Source: Paramacrobiotus metropolitanus (Eukaryota; Tardigrada; Eutardigrada; Parachela; Macrobiotidae). From it: a DNA stretch of 64,000 bases. Where the stretch lies: NCBI RefSeq assembly GCF_019649055.1, contig NW_026570451.1, forward strand, positions 1-64,000. The letters run 5' to 3'. The notes under the pieces were generated by a model. The model was not told the DNA's origin and searched no databases. It saw nothing but the letters and a program-made list of their open reading frames with translations. Position numbers and translations under genes: made by a program. Numbering within the stretch: position 1 is the first letter of the stretch; each line of letters begins with the position of its first letter. Positions 1 to 11,877 of this stretch are shown here, in pieces.

Positions 1-146
1 CGGACTCGTCGCTGGTGGTGATACCCTATGCATGGAAGCGGCCTTCCTAATTTAGAACTGGATCCTGTTGTGGAGCGTGTTGTCGATGAAAATTTTGGAT
101 ACTCTCCTGAAACTGGAGAAATGTTGACGACAAAAGAACGAAACTG

Positions 147-671
147 GTGGAAAATGGCACGCTGTGGAAACCCCGAAGAGTTGTAGTACCCCGACTGGGT
201 GCGACAAAAACCCGTACGCCTGTCCAAGATCCCCATGCCGAACCCAGATCGAACATTTCACCTGGACCTTGCCCATCTGCACCTCCATCGTATGCGGGTG
301 TTGTGGCCAAACGACCACCGAAATCCATTCGTGGAAGTCAGAGCGCCGACGGCACGAATGTGGAACCGCGCAACCAATTGGGAAAAACCCTGCAATGTAT
401 GCGGAAGCCCCACGCTGATTTTTGTGTGAGAGGAATTCCTCGCCTTGAGAATTCAAATTTTGCCAGCGTTCAGGAATACAACGGCTTTATCGCCAGCCAG
501 CTCAAAAATGAGGGCATTGCCACCAGATTTGTCAGTGTGTTTGTTCCTCCTCGCGGAGACAGACGCACTACTACGTTTGCTCGGATTGGAATATTCAAGG
601 ATGATGCTGATAAAATCTTACGGCCTGAAATTTGGCCCTCAAACGTTTTTGTGCGTGAATGGGTGTACTAA
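147..671 (+). CDS. Possible retrotransposon ORF1-like protein, C-terminal part
   Basis: The frame encodes 174 residues. The first half is rich in proline, arginine and serine and contains SYAGVVAKRPP. The second half looks folded, running from ENSNFASVQEYNGF to WPSNVFVREWVY. A basic low-complexity N-terminus followed by a small domain ending near WPxxVxVRxW is reminiscent of ORF1 proteins of LINE-type elements, and the simple-repeat tails downstream agree with that. The start codon is arbitrary because the frame may be open further upstream in another frame. I do not recognise a specific family. It could also be the end of an unrelated host exon. Confidence 0.35.
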   Translation: MENGTLWKPRRVVVPRLGATKTRTPVQDPHAEPRSNISPGPCPSAPPSYAGVVAKRPPKSIRGSQSADGTNVEPRNQLGKTLQCMRKPHADFCVRGIPRLENSNFASVQEYNGFIASQLKNEGIATRFVSVFVPPRGDRRTTTFARIGIFKDDADKILRPEIWPSNVFVREWVY

Positions 672-798
672 TCGAACTTGGAAACTGTTGTTTTACCGTT
701 GTTACTTTAGATGTAATAATGAATGTAGTGTTAACCTGAATGTATCCCATGTCATCGTTGTCTAAGCTTAAAAGGAGGCGCTGCCTCGTAGCGAAGGA

Positions 799-837
799 TA
801 CTAAACTAAACTAAACTAAACTAAACTAAACTAAACT
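799..837 (+). repeat. (ACTAA)n microsatellite
   Basis: About eight tandem copies of a 5-bp unit (actaa/aaact), probably the simple-repeat tail of the retrotransposon remnant to its left. Confidence 0.8.
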
Positions 838-980
838 GTGTGTTCCTGCGGGTTTTGTATAGCTTTTGAAGTGACCTTCATGTTTTCCTGTAGCCATTTT
901 GCGATATTGTTGTTGCACTCTGTTTCTTTCACTACTGTCTGAAGCCTAGAGGGGGCAACCGCTCCGTTGAAAGGACAATA

Positions 981-1003
981 AACTTCACTTCACTTCACTT
1001 CAC
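981..1003 (+). repeat. (CACTT)n microsatellite
   Basis: About four tandem copies of a 5-bp unit directly after acaataaac. It is a second, different tail-like tract about 180 bp after the ACTAA tract. Confidence 0.75.
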
Positions 1004-1215
1004 GACGAAAATTATGGATGTTAATGCCGGTCAATGAGAATGCACGACAAGGCGTACAATACTTCGTAAATAAATGATAGAAGTATAGCTACATGTATAT
1101 TAATATTGATACGCCATTCACATTGTATGGTACATACAGACTCCAGTAACAATACCTAACTTGTAAAATGTGTTTTAATGTAAGCTGAGCTCGTGCTCTT
1201 ACAGGCAGCGTATGC

Positions 1216-1284
1216 AATACGCATTTTTACAACTCTTGTACGAGTACTTCTATGCAATTTGTAAGAGTTGTAAAAATGCGTATT
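1216..1284. repeat. Inverted repeat, 22-bp arms
   Basis: The left arm aatacgcatttttacaactc (continuing tt) is matched by its reverse complement after a loop of about 25 bp. The flanking string ctcgtgctcttacag occurs on both sides, at about 1191 and 1288, so the hairpin sits inside a short direct repeat. Confidence 0.75.
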
Positions 1285-1300
1285 TACTCGTGCTCTTACA

Positions 1301-1398
1301 GTTTCTGATAATCAAAGGGACTCTGATTCTTGGCGAGCAGCACCCTCGTTGTGATCGCCGCCCTTGTTTCGATATCCGCTCTGCCACAGAGATCGATA
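1301..1398. repeat. Direct duplicate of an exon-2 fragment of copy I
   Basis: This segment of about 98 bp repeats 2000-2101 almost exactly (tttctgataa ... agagatcgata) with a few small indels. The source lies inside the second exon of the unknown-family gene on the minus strand. The duplicate has no splice sites or frame of its own and appears to be a dispersed exon fragment. Confidence 0.85.
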
Positions 1399-1569
1399 TT
1401 TACTATGCAATTTACAAGTGCACTGCTTTGCAGAGTACGAGCTTATCTTACACTTCACTAGAACGTAAATGGTAAATCAACCAATAATAAGTAGTAAACT
1501 ACTTACTCACCATTATTTTATTAACACTGTATTCGATTTATTCAGTAGCGATTACTTTATTACACTCAC

Positions 1570-4500
1570 AGATTAAGGAAGTTGCGAACTGCGGCCCAGT
1601 CTTTCGGGTAAACCAGGGTCTGTAGCCAACGCTTGTATGTAATTCCACCTTGTCGTAGACGACATGGCTTATGAGTGGATAACTGTTATCAGCTGCCAAT
1701 AAAAGAAGTCGCACTTGCTGCTCTGCTGTTTCCACAGAGCGTAGAAGGAGACGGTCGATGGTAACGACCCGGTAATCTTTGTCGCGGCAAGAAGGTCGCA
1801 CAAAAGCGCAGTCGGATTCCGGGATTACTTCCGGCATTCCAAAAGATAGTGCCGGTTCGCGGAAAAATGTTTCAACGGTAAATTTATGATTTGTTATCAG
1901 TAGCTGATCACAAACGGTCAGCAATTTTGAAAAATTATGGCACTCGTAATTTTCACTTCTTTCTATATTCTTTTTCACCTCTCCGTACTGATTTCCACAG
2001 TTTCTGATAATAATCAAAGGGACTCTGATTCGCTGGCGAGCAGCACCCTCGTTGTGATCGCCGCCCTTGTTTCGATATCCGCTCTGCCACAGAGATCGAT
2101 AAGGGTAAGCGTTCGTGCGACTGGTGATCATTTGGTCCAAAACCATGGTGACTGTAGATGTCGCTCCATAACGAGCTGACGTTTTTGATAGAGCACTATG
2201 CTGGGCGTCATGATCCTGTCATCCCCTTGTATGCTGATGTCAACTAAGACATTGGCGGTGACGAGATGCTCCGGCAACAATAGGTGCCATAACGTGCACA
2301 CCCTGTAAAACATTAGATGCATGACATGCTTTCACAAAACAGCAGTACGAAGTACAATGGCATTCTTCGGCAGGACAGAATGGCACAGGCATGACAGTTG
2401 GTACAGAAAACGTCATTACCGCATCTAAAGTGGACTGCAATTTCAGAGTTAACACTTGCTCTCCCGTATGTAAGGCTTATTCGCTGTGGGTGAAACTCCA
2501 AATTGCAGTCCCTAGTATACTTCAAAGTTTTCGGATTCCTTTTCCGGGCAATTTCACAATATGGATTCGCGTACGGACACCAGAGTGACCGGACACGGAC
2601 CGCGTACCGGATACGGTATTCTCCGCGTTGCTCCACATGACGAAAATCTTTGAAATTGATTACGATAAGTAGAACTTTATACAAGCCGGTACACAAGATT
2701 AATAAAACATTATCAGATTTTATAATCTGGAATAACAGGAGATACTCTGTCTCTGGTGTCCCGTACGCGAATACGCACTGTGAAAGTGTCCGGAATGCGA
2801 TAAACGTCGAAGTACAAGTACGAGTAGCGAATCTAGCGATACAATATTTGGGCAAATACAATCATGCTTTAAATCACGTGCACTATTATACGTCATTTAA
2901 ATAATCTGAAGACCATCATCATCTGCACCTGATGATTTAAACTATCATTATGTTTATATGGAAAACAGGAAACATTTCAGCCTTGCAGTGATTTTGCTGC
3001 AGTTACATACTACCCTAGTTCTTCCACTATGCTAGTGCATACAATACATAGGATTAACGTTAGAAATCTTGAGAACCTGCCTGTGCATCCATCCTTGAAG
3101 CCGCGCATGAAATGGAAGAAGGACATTAACCAAAATATTATATGGAAGGTCGTTAATTCCGATGCCATCGGTATTGGTGTCTACAAGCGTTCCTTTTATT
3201 AAACCTGTTTATTGTCGTAATAACAAATAACTAACAAGTTATGAATGAAAGTAAGTAAAGATGTGCATACTAACCGTATGCAACATTCGTAGACTGTCTA
3301 TCTCTAGCAGCGCAAGGATTTTTCGATAACGATTAGGTGCGCACGACTACGACCTTTAAATGCCACTAGACAGGTCTTTAGATGCCCCAGGGGCATTTTA
3401 ACCTACTTTGCACTTAAAAGATAACGGTAAGTCGCTAATACGCACTGGAGGCCTAAAACAATTAAAGTGCCATAATAAAAGTTTTGCATTTGCAACAGGA
3501 CCGAAGGAAGTGTTGCCTCATTTGGCAGTACTTACTACATGCACCTTGAACGGAGAAGATCGTTCTTACATGGATCCAGACTTCACGATTTGTTTTCAAT
3601 TTTAAATGAATTTTAAAAATTTCGAAATTCATTTTAAAATTTGAAAACATTCTAGAACAGTGGATCGGTGTAATAACAATCTTCATGGTTATGCGTATTT
3701 ACGCGCAAAATTTGAAGGAGATTGGTCCATAATGAGACTGGTACATCGGAAATGCATTTAAACTTTTAGAATTTGGTTACCCATAACTCCGCAACCGGAT
3801 GTTGCGCGCGCGAAAACGGATTTCACACCTACGTATACAATTCTTGTAGCTACAAAATACCATAAAGCAATGCAAAAAAAGCGTTTGGGAGAGCGCGACA
3901 GCGAAAATTCCCGTGGATGTACACGAATTTGGTGCTATACGTACTGGCCAAATCCCTTAATACCTGCTCTACGGGTAGGTATTAAATCATTAATTTGTAA
4001 TAACAAAATTGTTATACTATGATTATTACTGTATTGTAGTGTTACCGTGGTAGCTGTAGATTAGCGTTGGCCTCGGGTCTAGCCGGAAGTTGAATAGCTA
4101 GAAGACTTTCACAAGCGCGTTGAAAGATACCCACATGATTGGTCAATTCTGACCTTCCACTCTGTGCATGCTTCGGCAATGACAAAGGTGGCAGAATCCG
4201 TATCGAACTGTGCAAAAAAATCGGGGACCAAAATCATGACACAGCTGTGTACCCGACAGACTGTGAGCACTATGAAGACAACCCGGCATAGCGTCCAGAT
4301 TTCTTATCAAGTAAGCTTGTTTAAAAGAAATAACATATTTGTTGTACGAGTACGTCCAATAATTCTTATTCCAGTTATTCCTATAAAAGCATAGTCCTTC
4401 CGCTAGCGGCAACTGCATGACAATTTGGGACTGGTGAACGAATTTTGACTTGGATAAATGGCCGTCGGATGAACGATCATCCAAATGCACACTCCAGCAT

Positions 4501-4844
4501 ACAGCATTTAGTTGAGGTGGCACGTAAGCAATTCTGCCTGGCCGAAATATAAGCGGACCACCGGGTTCGTTACGCTCTGCCACCTGTACACATTTGCCCT
4601 TGTCAACCGAGTCACTTCCTTCGAAGTAACGATGCGGCCAAACATGACGAGCATGTATCCATGATGGCGCGGCCGTGCTACTATCGAAGTTGATGAAAAA
4701 TAAATCTCCATCAATATCTTGAACATATCCCATACACCAATCGCCATTTTCTCTCTTCACTAGCACCGTGTTACCATAATTTTGGCATCGAGCTTCCGTA
4801 CCAAAATGACGAAAAAATAACGGCGTTCCATAAACCATTGGCAT
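1570..4844 (-). pseudogene. Unknown-family protein, copy I (3'-truncated, frame-broken)
   Basis: This is the inverted paralogue of the gene at 45173-54835. Exon 1 is 4844-4046, starting at the conserved ATG of MPMVYGTPLFFRHFG and ending at a conserved GTAACA donor. Exon 2 is 2302-1570, from acceptor TTTACAG to donor GTGAGT. Exon 1 (799 bp against 800 bp in copy II) holds a Tudor/Agenet-like stretch with NTVLVKRENGDWCMGYVQDI and FFINFDSS, then WIHARHVWP. Exon 2 begins VCTLWHLLLPEHLV and contains LLTVCDQLLITNHKFTVETF. A run of seven T near 4217 shifts the frame after HDFGPRFF, another shift precedes ACESLLA, and two roughly compensating shifts sit near 2040-2100. The terminal exon present in copy II was not found down to position 1. 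The function is unknown. It may be a decaying copy, or the frame breaks may be assembly errors plus a 3' end lost beyond the LINE remnant. Confidence 0.7.
2515..2815. mobile_element. MITE-like inverted-repeat element in intron 1 of copy I
   Basis: Imperfect terminal inverted repeats of about 60-75 bp flank a loop of roughly 150 bp. The left arm contains ttcgcgtacggacaccagag and the right arm contains its reverse complement, with one extra G. Matching continues outward to gtatacttc and gaagtac. There is no coding capacity. No clear target-site duplication was found, so the superfamily is not assigned. Confidence 0.6.
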
Positions 4845-5749
4845 TATTTTATGTGTATGAGAAAACTCAGAAAAGTGCAAAATGGCAACCGAACGATGCG
4901 TTACCGGAAATAGCGTTATCTTTTTCCTGCAAATAGTCCTTCAGTGGGTCATCAAGCGTTAACTACAACAAATCATTTTATAAACTCTTGGACCATGTGC
5001 AAGAAATTATCAGATTAAGCAGAACCGCGATGCAGTTTATACAGTGGTCACTCCTATGTCTTAATTCTGAGTATGAATGAAATGCACTGTCTAGATCTTA
5101 CACGCTTTCGAGGTGACCCGCATCGCAGTAGAGAAATCGACTGATTACAATCTGATGATTAGTTTTGTTTGCTTCTAGTCTGTACAAAGGCTTTGGTCTG
5201 ACCACGCTCATTACTTTCCGTTGTGCCGTAATACTTGCGTCAGTTAAGGCATAAAGCGGCGCACGCTTGTCGCCCCATTGAATTTAAGAGATCCTGCATA
5301 GTAGTAGTAAAGGCAAAATATCCGGCTTGGACAGCTGTCCGGTTCGGTCTGCCTAGTAAAACTAATTAGTGTTGTATTTCTACTATCTACTTCTTTCAAA
5401 GCTTCTGGGCTTTGAAAGAAGGAAGAAAGATAGAAATATTTTCACTGTTAATCTTTCCGGTGCCGATGCGTTGGTGTGGGTGTATTCTTTTATATAATAT
5501 ATGCCACAATCACATCCAAAACCACTTCAAGTACACTTCGTTAACCAATTACGGAAATGAGAAATCTATTGGGTAAATTTGTTAGTTTCAGGCTTTCAGC
5601 TGTTTGCTAGTTTTATGAATGTCATGTAATATTTGGCATCATACTGAAGCACGCCGATGTCGATAGTTACTGATGAGTGATGTCTCGGTAGTGAGTCGGT
5701 ACCGGTACGGTATTCCGAGATTGCATGATGTAGCGCCATGTCATCATAA
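4845..5749. other. Intergenic, no gene seen
   Basis: This is 0.9 kb of AT-rich DNA upstream of copy I. It contains one strong hairpin at 5391-5420 (TTCTTTCAAAGC, 6-bp loop, GCTTTGAAAGAA) with extra pairing outside, from about 5377 to 5440. Only short ORFs are present and none shows protein-like composition. Confidence 0.6.
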
Positions 5750-6870
5750 CAGACGGCACCGCGACATTTCGCCGCCGACAACTCGTCGCAGGACTTTTAG
5801 ACGCAGACATTTTTCCGCAAGGTCATTTCGCCTTGCGACGCTTCGTCGCCGGACATTTAACCGGCAGGACATTACGCCGCGAGACATTTCATTCTCCGCC
5901 CGTTTCGACGCCGAGACATTTCGACGCGGGGCTGTTTTGACGAAAAATCCATTTTAGCAGGAAAACTTATAAAATACGAAGGCTAAAAACCATAAGAAAA
6001 CCCTAAGAAACCTAAGAATAACCTAAAAAACCTAAGAATGACCTAAGAAACCCAAGAGTAACCTAAGAAAACCTAAGAATAATTTATGATAAAACCCAAG
6101 AAACCCAAGAATGACCTAAACCTGCGAAACCTAAGAATAACCTAAGAATCCTAAGAATGACCTAAGAAACCTAAGAATAACCTAGAAAACCTAAGATAAT
6201 TTACGAATAACCTAAGAATGACATAAGAATGACCTAAGAATGACTTGAGAAACCTAAGAACAACCTAAGAAAACCTAAGAATAATTTACGATAAACCTAA
6301 GAAACCTAAGAATGACATAAACCTGCGAACCCAAGAATAACCTAAGAAACCTAAGAATGACCTGAAAACCTAAGAATAATTTACGAATAACCTAAGAATA
6401 ACTTACGAATAACCTAAGAATAATTTACGAATAACCTAAGAATGACATAAGAATGACCTGAGAAACCTAAGAATAACCTAAGAAACCTAAGAATAATTTA
6501 CGAATAACCTAAGAATAACCTAAGAAACCTAAGAACAGCCTAAAAATAACTTAAGACTAACCTAAGAATAGCCCTTAAAACAACTTTAGAAGCCTAAAAG
6601 ACCGAAGAAACCCTCCCAAGAAACTCGTAAAACCTGCAAAAATTAAGCGTGTCGAATGCTTTTGCGGCGAAGTGTCCGCGACCAGACGTCTTGCGTCAAA
6701 ATGTCGCAAAGTCAAAATGTCTCAATGCTAATTGTCCCTAACCGAACTGTCCCAGCGTCAAAATGTCCCGCGGCAAAATTTCTTTGCGGCGAAAAGTCGT
6801 GCGTCGCATTTAATTGCGGCGAAATGTCACACTCCCAAATGTCCGGGTGCGATAACGGCACTTGTCCTCA
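5750..6870. mobile_element. Fold-back element with internal CCTAAGAA array
   Basis: The left arm (about 5761-5945) is built of repeated GACATTTCGCCGC-type motifs. The right arm (about 6656-6852) contains the reverse-complement motifs (GCGGCGAAATGTC). Between them lies about 650 bp of degenerate tandem repeats. Long terminal inverted repeats made of internal subrepeats around a repetitive centre are the hallmark of fold-back transposons. No transposase is present. Pieces related to the arm and to the core recur at 13771-13866 and 52450-52490, so it is a family. Exact ends and a target-site duplication are not resolved. Confidence 0.65.
5985..6640 (+). repeat. Degenerate ~10-11 bp tandem array (AACCTAAGAAT)
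   Basis: There are about 60 imperfect copies of units such as aacctaagaa and taacctaagaat, with occasional substitutions to tttacgaataa. The unit contains CCTAA but is not a regular 5- or 6-bp telomere repeat, and it sits inside a fold-back element. Confidence 0.9.
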
Positions 6871-9730
6871 TCTAAGACTGGTTTCCTTATGTGGTCAGCA
6901 GATTAAAAAAGCCTATGTATTGACGTGAAATCTTCGTGTTTGGCATTGTGTGTATATTTATTTGTGATGCAGCATCCAATTTTTTTTTCCGTGGATTGCG
7001 AGCAGACGCATGCGTACCATATTGACGTTGTAAACCTTTATCGTGTTGGCAGACTTGGCACGTTGTTTTCGTATTATCCGTACCACTTGTTAGTCCATTA
7101 GGGAAAACCACTGTGACCTTTTGGTTGGTTCCAGCTATTTGTTAGTATTACTTACTGTTACGTAATTTTTTATCATAATTATACTGTATGTGTCTGGGCC
7201 TTGATACTGCCTGGCTAATTCTCCTCAGGGCCGACCGGAAAGCAGAGTACTGAATGCCGGTGTCGGCATCTCGAGGCTGCATAGCGCCACCACTCTGACT
7301 CATCTACATTCGGCGAAAACCTGTGAATTTAAGAGCAGGTTTGCTGATATTAAGATTTTAGCATTTGTTCTTCTTTTTAGGTATTCGGGCTGCTACTTAC
7401 CTATTTCATCGTGATCTATGAAATCACATCTCGTAGCGATCCAAACGTTAGTACATGTGACAACAGCACATTTGCTGAACATACCGGTTATAAGTAACTA
7501 GTGGTGGTTGATAACCACATTATTACACCGAGCGCGAGCAATAGCCACTGTGATCTGTTACGCATTTCCAGTACCACTTGAAAATGATAGTATGATACGT
7601 TCCACTGGAAATGGAATCAATATTGTGGAATTCCACATATCCCATAGGAAAGAGGTGACGGCGACGCGCTTTTTGGCGTCAGACAACTCTGCTGTGGAAG
7701 TATATACTCTGCTATGGAACGTGTAGTCTTGACGATCAGTTAATTGCAGCACCTCGCGCTTCGCGCTCGGTGCAAATCATAGCAATTGCAGACATTACAA
7801 CAACTGCTGTTACCACTAATGCAAAAGTGTTTATCATGATTTTCGAGGATTGTCGTTTTGCAATACCAGTAACCTAGCTGACCTCAACACAAGATTCAGC
7901 AGTTACGTCCAGCAAGAATGTAATCGTTTGCTCCGTATGTGGATCGAAATCGGCGCAGGGTGTTCCTCAGGAACAATCGCTATCTTTCGCGCACAAGTAA
8001 GTACGCCTCGTTCGTCGTTGACTGCAGAGGGTCTACAAAATTAAACTATACGACTGAATAGTTTCCGGGTGTCATGCACCTACAGAGTACTGTACTGTAC
8101 ATATTCGATTCCTGTATCACGTACGGTGACTACGGCCACAGCCTCACAGGTCACAGGGCACGGCCTTATGCCGTACCAAACTTTAACGTATGCTATCGAT
8201 TTGTATTGCATACAACATTTACCTTCGGTCGTTAATGGAGACGATGTCGCGCTCTCGTTATCAGTTAAATTCGCATTTGAGGTTTTACCTGCAACAAATT
8301 TACAAGACGTTCCAAGGAAAGAAAACTATTCACGAAGTCACCTGGCCAGTTTTCAAAGTCCAAAGTTGTCCTATTATGGAGATGACTAAAATAATATCTT
8401 TTGTATAGCCCATGACAAAACGATCGATGGCATGTAGCCTTTACTGACTTGTAGTAAAGCTATAAACCCGTGCACGTGGGAATCCATGATAATTGTTGCG
8501 GTTGCCGTCACTGTAACCGCCACGATAATCACCGTTGTTACGTTGCAGAAAGCGATCTACAACAGGTACTAGCAGGTATGTAATCAAATTTTACCGCTTA
8601 TGCTTTAACGTTGTTCAATCGTGTTAAAAATAATGCTTCTCACGGCATCGCCGAACGCCTGTGTCGACGTGCTAATCGAAAATTACACCATTATTAAGCT
8701 ATTAAGGTCATTTCGTTATTTCTTATACCAGAAAATGAATTATTATGTTACAAAAATTTGCTAACTAAAAGAATGCCGGAATGATTTTAATCGAATGTAA
8801 CACAATAACGGTACCTCTATAATCTTTTGGTAAAATTATTGTTGTGTAATTGTTGACAGCAGAGTGCTGAGTTAAAACCACTGCGGCAGTGGATAAAAAC
8901 TGATATGAGAATACAGAGTACACACTATCTGTACACACCATGCAACAGCGTGCGGTACAGCAAACGCTACACCACTTGGGTTTCGTTGCACATCCGTATG
9001 CAAAATAAATTGATTCTCCATGAGATGTTTTGATCAGTAATTTCGCCGATCCCCACCGACTGCACTGCTGACTGCTGCGCACGAAGCGCTGTCCATGGAT
9101 CAAAACAGTAACTGTTGGATAAAACGACAAATGGATTTCGGTTAGCTTTACCGTTCAGTTAGTGATGCATCAAAGATGAATTAGCTTGCGAATTTAAGCC
9201 ACGCTGTGTAGAGACAAAAATTTGATAGATACCGTAATCCGATATTCATTTTCCTATCAAAATTTGTTAAGTTTATTCTCAAAACCAGTGAATTCATGAT
9301 GCAGTACGAAGACTCCAATATCCATCGTGCATAGGTTATGAAAATTTGATGGGAAATTCTTGTTTACGTTCACAACGCTGGACCAGTCTGCTTCAAAGGT
9401 ATTTACTTCTTCATTGAAATGCATATGATCGCACCGTTCTCAATCAGAACTGCTTTTCGAATATGTCATTAAAGTCATGGTGCTTGGATGCTCCATTGCT
9501 TTACCAACTTTGTTACTGCATCTTCTCTGACTCAGTTTGATAATACATCCAGCAAATATGTCAAAGCAAAACGCAAATAAAACAAAGCTGACAATTCGCA
9601 CAACAAACACCGGCAACATCAATGCAGGAAATGTACTGAATGCGCTTGTTTGCACTGGTAGACTGGAGCGCAGCTTTTACGGTTTTACCTTTTTCAAAAT
9701 GGTTGACACCATTCTACCATTTGTCTTATA
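6871..9730. other. Intergenic, no convincing gene
   Basis: This is 2.9 kb with many short ORFs and no recognisable protein. The longest is on the minus strand at 9130-8765 (121 codons, ATG start). It contains a cysteine cluster (KWCSVCCTARCCMVC) but no signal peptide and no family I recognise. I leave it unassigned. Confidence 0.5.
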
Positions 9731-10158
9731 TTATATGGAATTCCGAATGGCCGCGAGTTTTGTTGATTTTAAACTTTGATTTCAAATTCTTTGTCTTGAA
9801 ATCAACGATTACAAATCGATGATTTTCAAACACCATGATCTGAAATCAATGATTTTTACATCAATGATTGCGAATCACTGATTTCAAGTCATGATTTTTT
9901 CGACACCGTGATTTCTAACCATTGATTTAAGTTCAGTGATTTTCATTCAACGATTTTCAGTAGTGTGAACTGACATCAATGATTTTCTATCATTCATTTA
10001 GAATCAATGATTATCAATCGTTGATTTTGTACCACTGATTTTGCTTCATCAAAGACTGCACTTTACTGATTTTCAATCACTTGATTTAAGTTCAGTATTC
10101 AAAATCAACGATCGACAATCAATGATTTCCAATATGTAACCGCCGCACCGTGCACCGA
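9731..10158 (+). repeat. Left terminal inverted repeat of integrase transposon
   Basis: About 430 bp of AATCAATGATT-type subrepeats, matched in reverse complement by 13191-13609 with only scattered differences. Confidence 0.85.
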
Positions 10159-10413
10159 AAGGTGACTCACATCGCCACCGCGTGCACCGGAAACCTGTTA
10201 TTCGGACTTAAATATTTTTCCGGTTCCAATTCCATTTCCACCGGACCAGTTGCGGTAGTTTAATGGAATTTGGTGTTGTATTGCTGGAATTTTCCCAAAC
10301 TACTGGAATATAGTTTCAGTCTGGCTGGAAATAGCAATGTTGACAGTATTTTATCTGTTCTGTTTTCTAGAAGATTTATTTGGTTATTCGTAGTGAACCT
10401 TGAGAAAACGAAA

Positions 10414-11877
10414 ATGGATCAATTTTATACCTTTGCGGATTCGGTCGTAAGACGAGCTCAGCGGTTTCTTTCAGCTGAGGATGGGGATCACGATCAAGAT
10501 GGTGTTGACGGAGCGTTGACACAAGTTGATTGTTTACTCGGGTAAGTTCTGAACAGCAACGCCGCAACGGTTTCACAATATTTTTGTTTGTATCTTGAAT
10601 GTTTCGTCTGCCAGATATACGCGTGATATGTGCGACAATTTACCGGAGGAGCGGAGGGCTCAGGAGCTGTTCGATACACTCATTGATTGCTCGAGTGCTT
10701 TACGACTTTGACTGCAGGAAGACGAAGATGGGACGAAATCTGTTTTGCCATAACTGAGTGCGCTAATTCGTATGGGCTTTTTATTCTCCGGAGGATGATT
10801 TGGCTGGTTTGCGATCTGAAGGATTTACAGTGAAGGACATAGCTCGGTTTTATGGAGTTGGGTTACGACAGTTAAGGCAGAAGCTGGTTTAAATAAAAGA
10901 TAAGCTTGCACTGGTGCATAGTTTAACAGGCTGTTTACTGGCCGAACAAGCTATTAAAGAACTACTTGATTGTGAACTGCTGTAACTGTTTTTAATTGCC
11001 TTCGGTTGTAATATCTTTCGTTTCATTTGTAGTTTTCAACGATTAGTGATGCTGATTTGGATTTATTGATTGCGGGAATTTTGGAATCATTTCCAAATGT
11101 CGGATACCGTTATATTTTTGGGCAGCTTAAGACTGGAGGATTGTACATCCAGCGCAGGAGAATACTTTCATCGTTGCGAAGAATTGATCCGTATGGAGTT
11201 GCTAACAGATACCTCACTTTTGTTCCCGAAGAGTATATTCTAATCCTGGTCCGAAACGCTTTGGCATGGATGGGAATCACAAGTTGGTTCGCTGGGGATT
11301 CGTTATACATGGAATTATAGACGGATATTCCAGGACGATTATTTCTCTCATTGTTGCAACGAACGATCGAGCTGGTACAGTGCTGGAAGCGTTCCTGTCT
11401 GCCGCAGGCGTGGGTGCGCCTTCTAGAGTGCAGCGATTGCGAAGGTGAAAATGCGTTTAAAGTAAAATTTTGATTTTGTCAAATTTTCACCCTTTTGGTT
11501 TTTTCTACAGCGCTTTTTTGGTACAATACGCTTTCACGCTTTCACGTTTTGAGTTTGCCGGTTATGTAATATTTCAATTAGGGGAAAATTTTGGAGTTGC
11601 ACGCTGGATGGAACACTATATGGGACCAAATCGCGCGAGTATTATAATGGGACCATCGGTTCACAATCAACGGATAAAACGCCTGTGGAGAGACCTTGGC
11701 CGCGTTGTTATCAAGTTATTTCGGTCTGTCTTCATCCATATGGAAAATATGGGGATTTTGAATTATACAAATCCTCGGGACATGATGATTCTGCATTTAG
11801 TCTACTTGGACAGGATTGAAGATCAGCTGAATCAGTTTACTGATTTTTTAATAATCACAAACTCGGACGGAGCATGA
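10414..11877 (+). pseudogene. Decayed integrase-core transposase
   Basis: Coding pieces follow the order expected of the family. First comes an N-terminal part (MDQFYTFADSVVRRAQ, ending at donor GTAAGT near 10542 and continuing after a 72-bp intron with DNLPEERRAQELFDTLIDC). Next is a helix-turn-helix-like piece (EGFTVKDIARFYGVGLRQL). Then IAGILESFPNVGYRYIFG with RRRILSSLRRIDPYGV precedes the catalytic core: MDGNHKLVRW, FVIHGIIDGYSRTI, SDCEGEN (in a shifted frame), and GPSVHNQRIKRLWRD. The first two acidic catalytic positions (DGNHK and SDxEGEN) can be seen. The third, usually E in NQRIERLWRD, is K here. There are several frameshifts and internal stops. The protein would act on transposon ends in the nucleus but is very unlikely to be active. 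Confidence 0.75.

Larger units (their letters stand above)
1..1005 (+). mobile_element. Remnant of LINE-like (non-LTR) retrotransposon, 3' part
   Basis: A possible ORF1-like reading frame at 147-671 is followed by a non-coding tail that ends in two simple-repeat tracts, one of ACTAA units at 799-837 and one of CACTT units at 981-1003. The second tract follows a segment with the AATAAA-like string acaataaac. Non-LTR retrotransposons commonly end in such short tandem tails. Two tails in series suggest either nested insertions or a duplicated 3' end. No reverse transcriptase is visible, so the element is at best a 5'- and ORF2-truncated relic. The left edge lies outside or at the window border. 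Confidence 0.4.

Noticed and set aside
2313-2861. 182-codon minus-strand ORF
   Set aside because: It reads through intron 1 of copy I and an inverted-repeat element. There is no homology with copy II and no domain-like composition.
5985-6640. CCTAA-containing array as interstitial telomere repeat
   Set aside because: The units are 10-11 bp, degenerate, and enclosed by inverted arms, so a fold-back satellite fits better than (TTAGG)n-type telomere sequence.
8765-9130. Cys-rich 121-codon minus ORF as a small secreted Cys-rich protein
   Set aside because: No signal peptide and no recognisable cysteine framework. Left unassigned.
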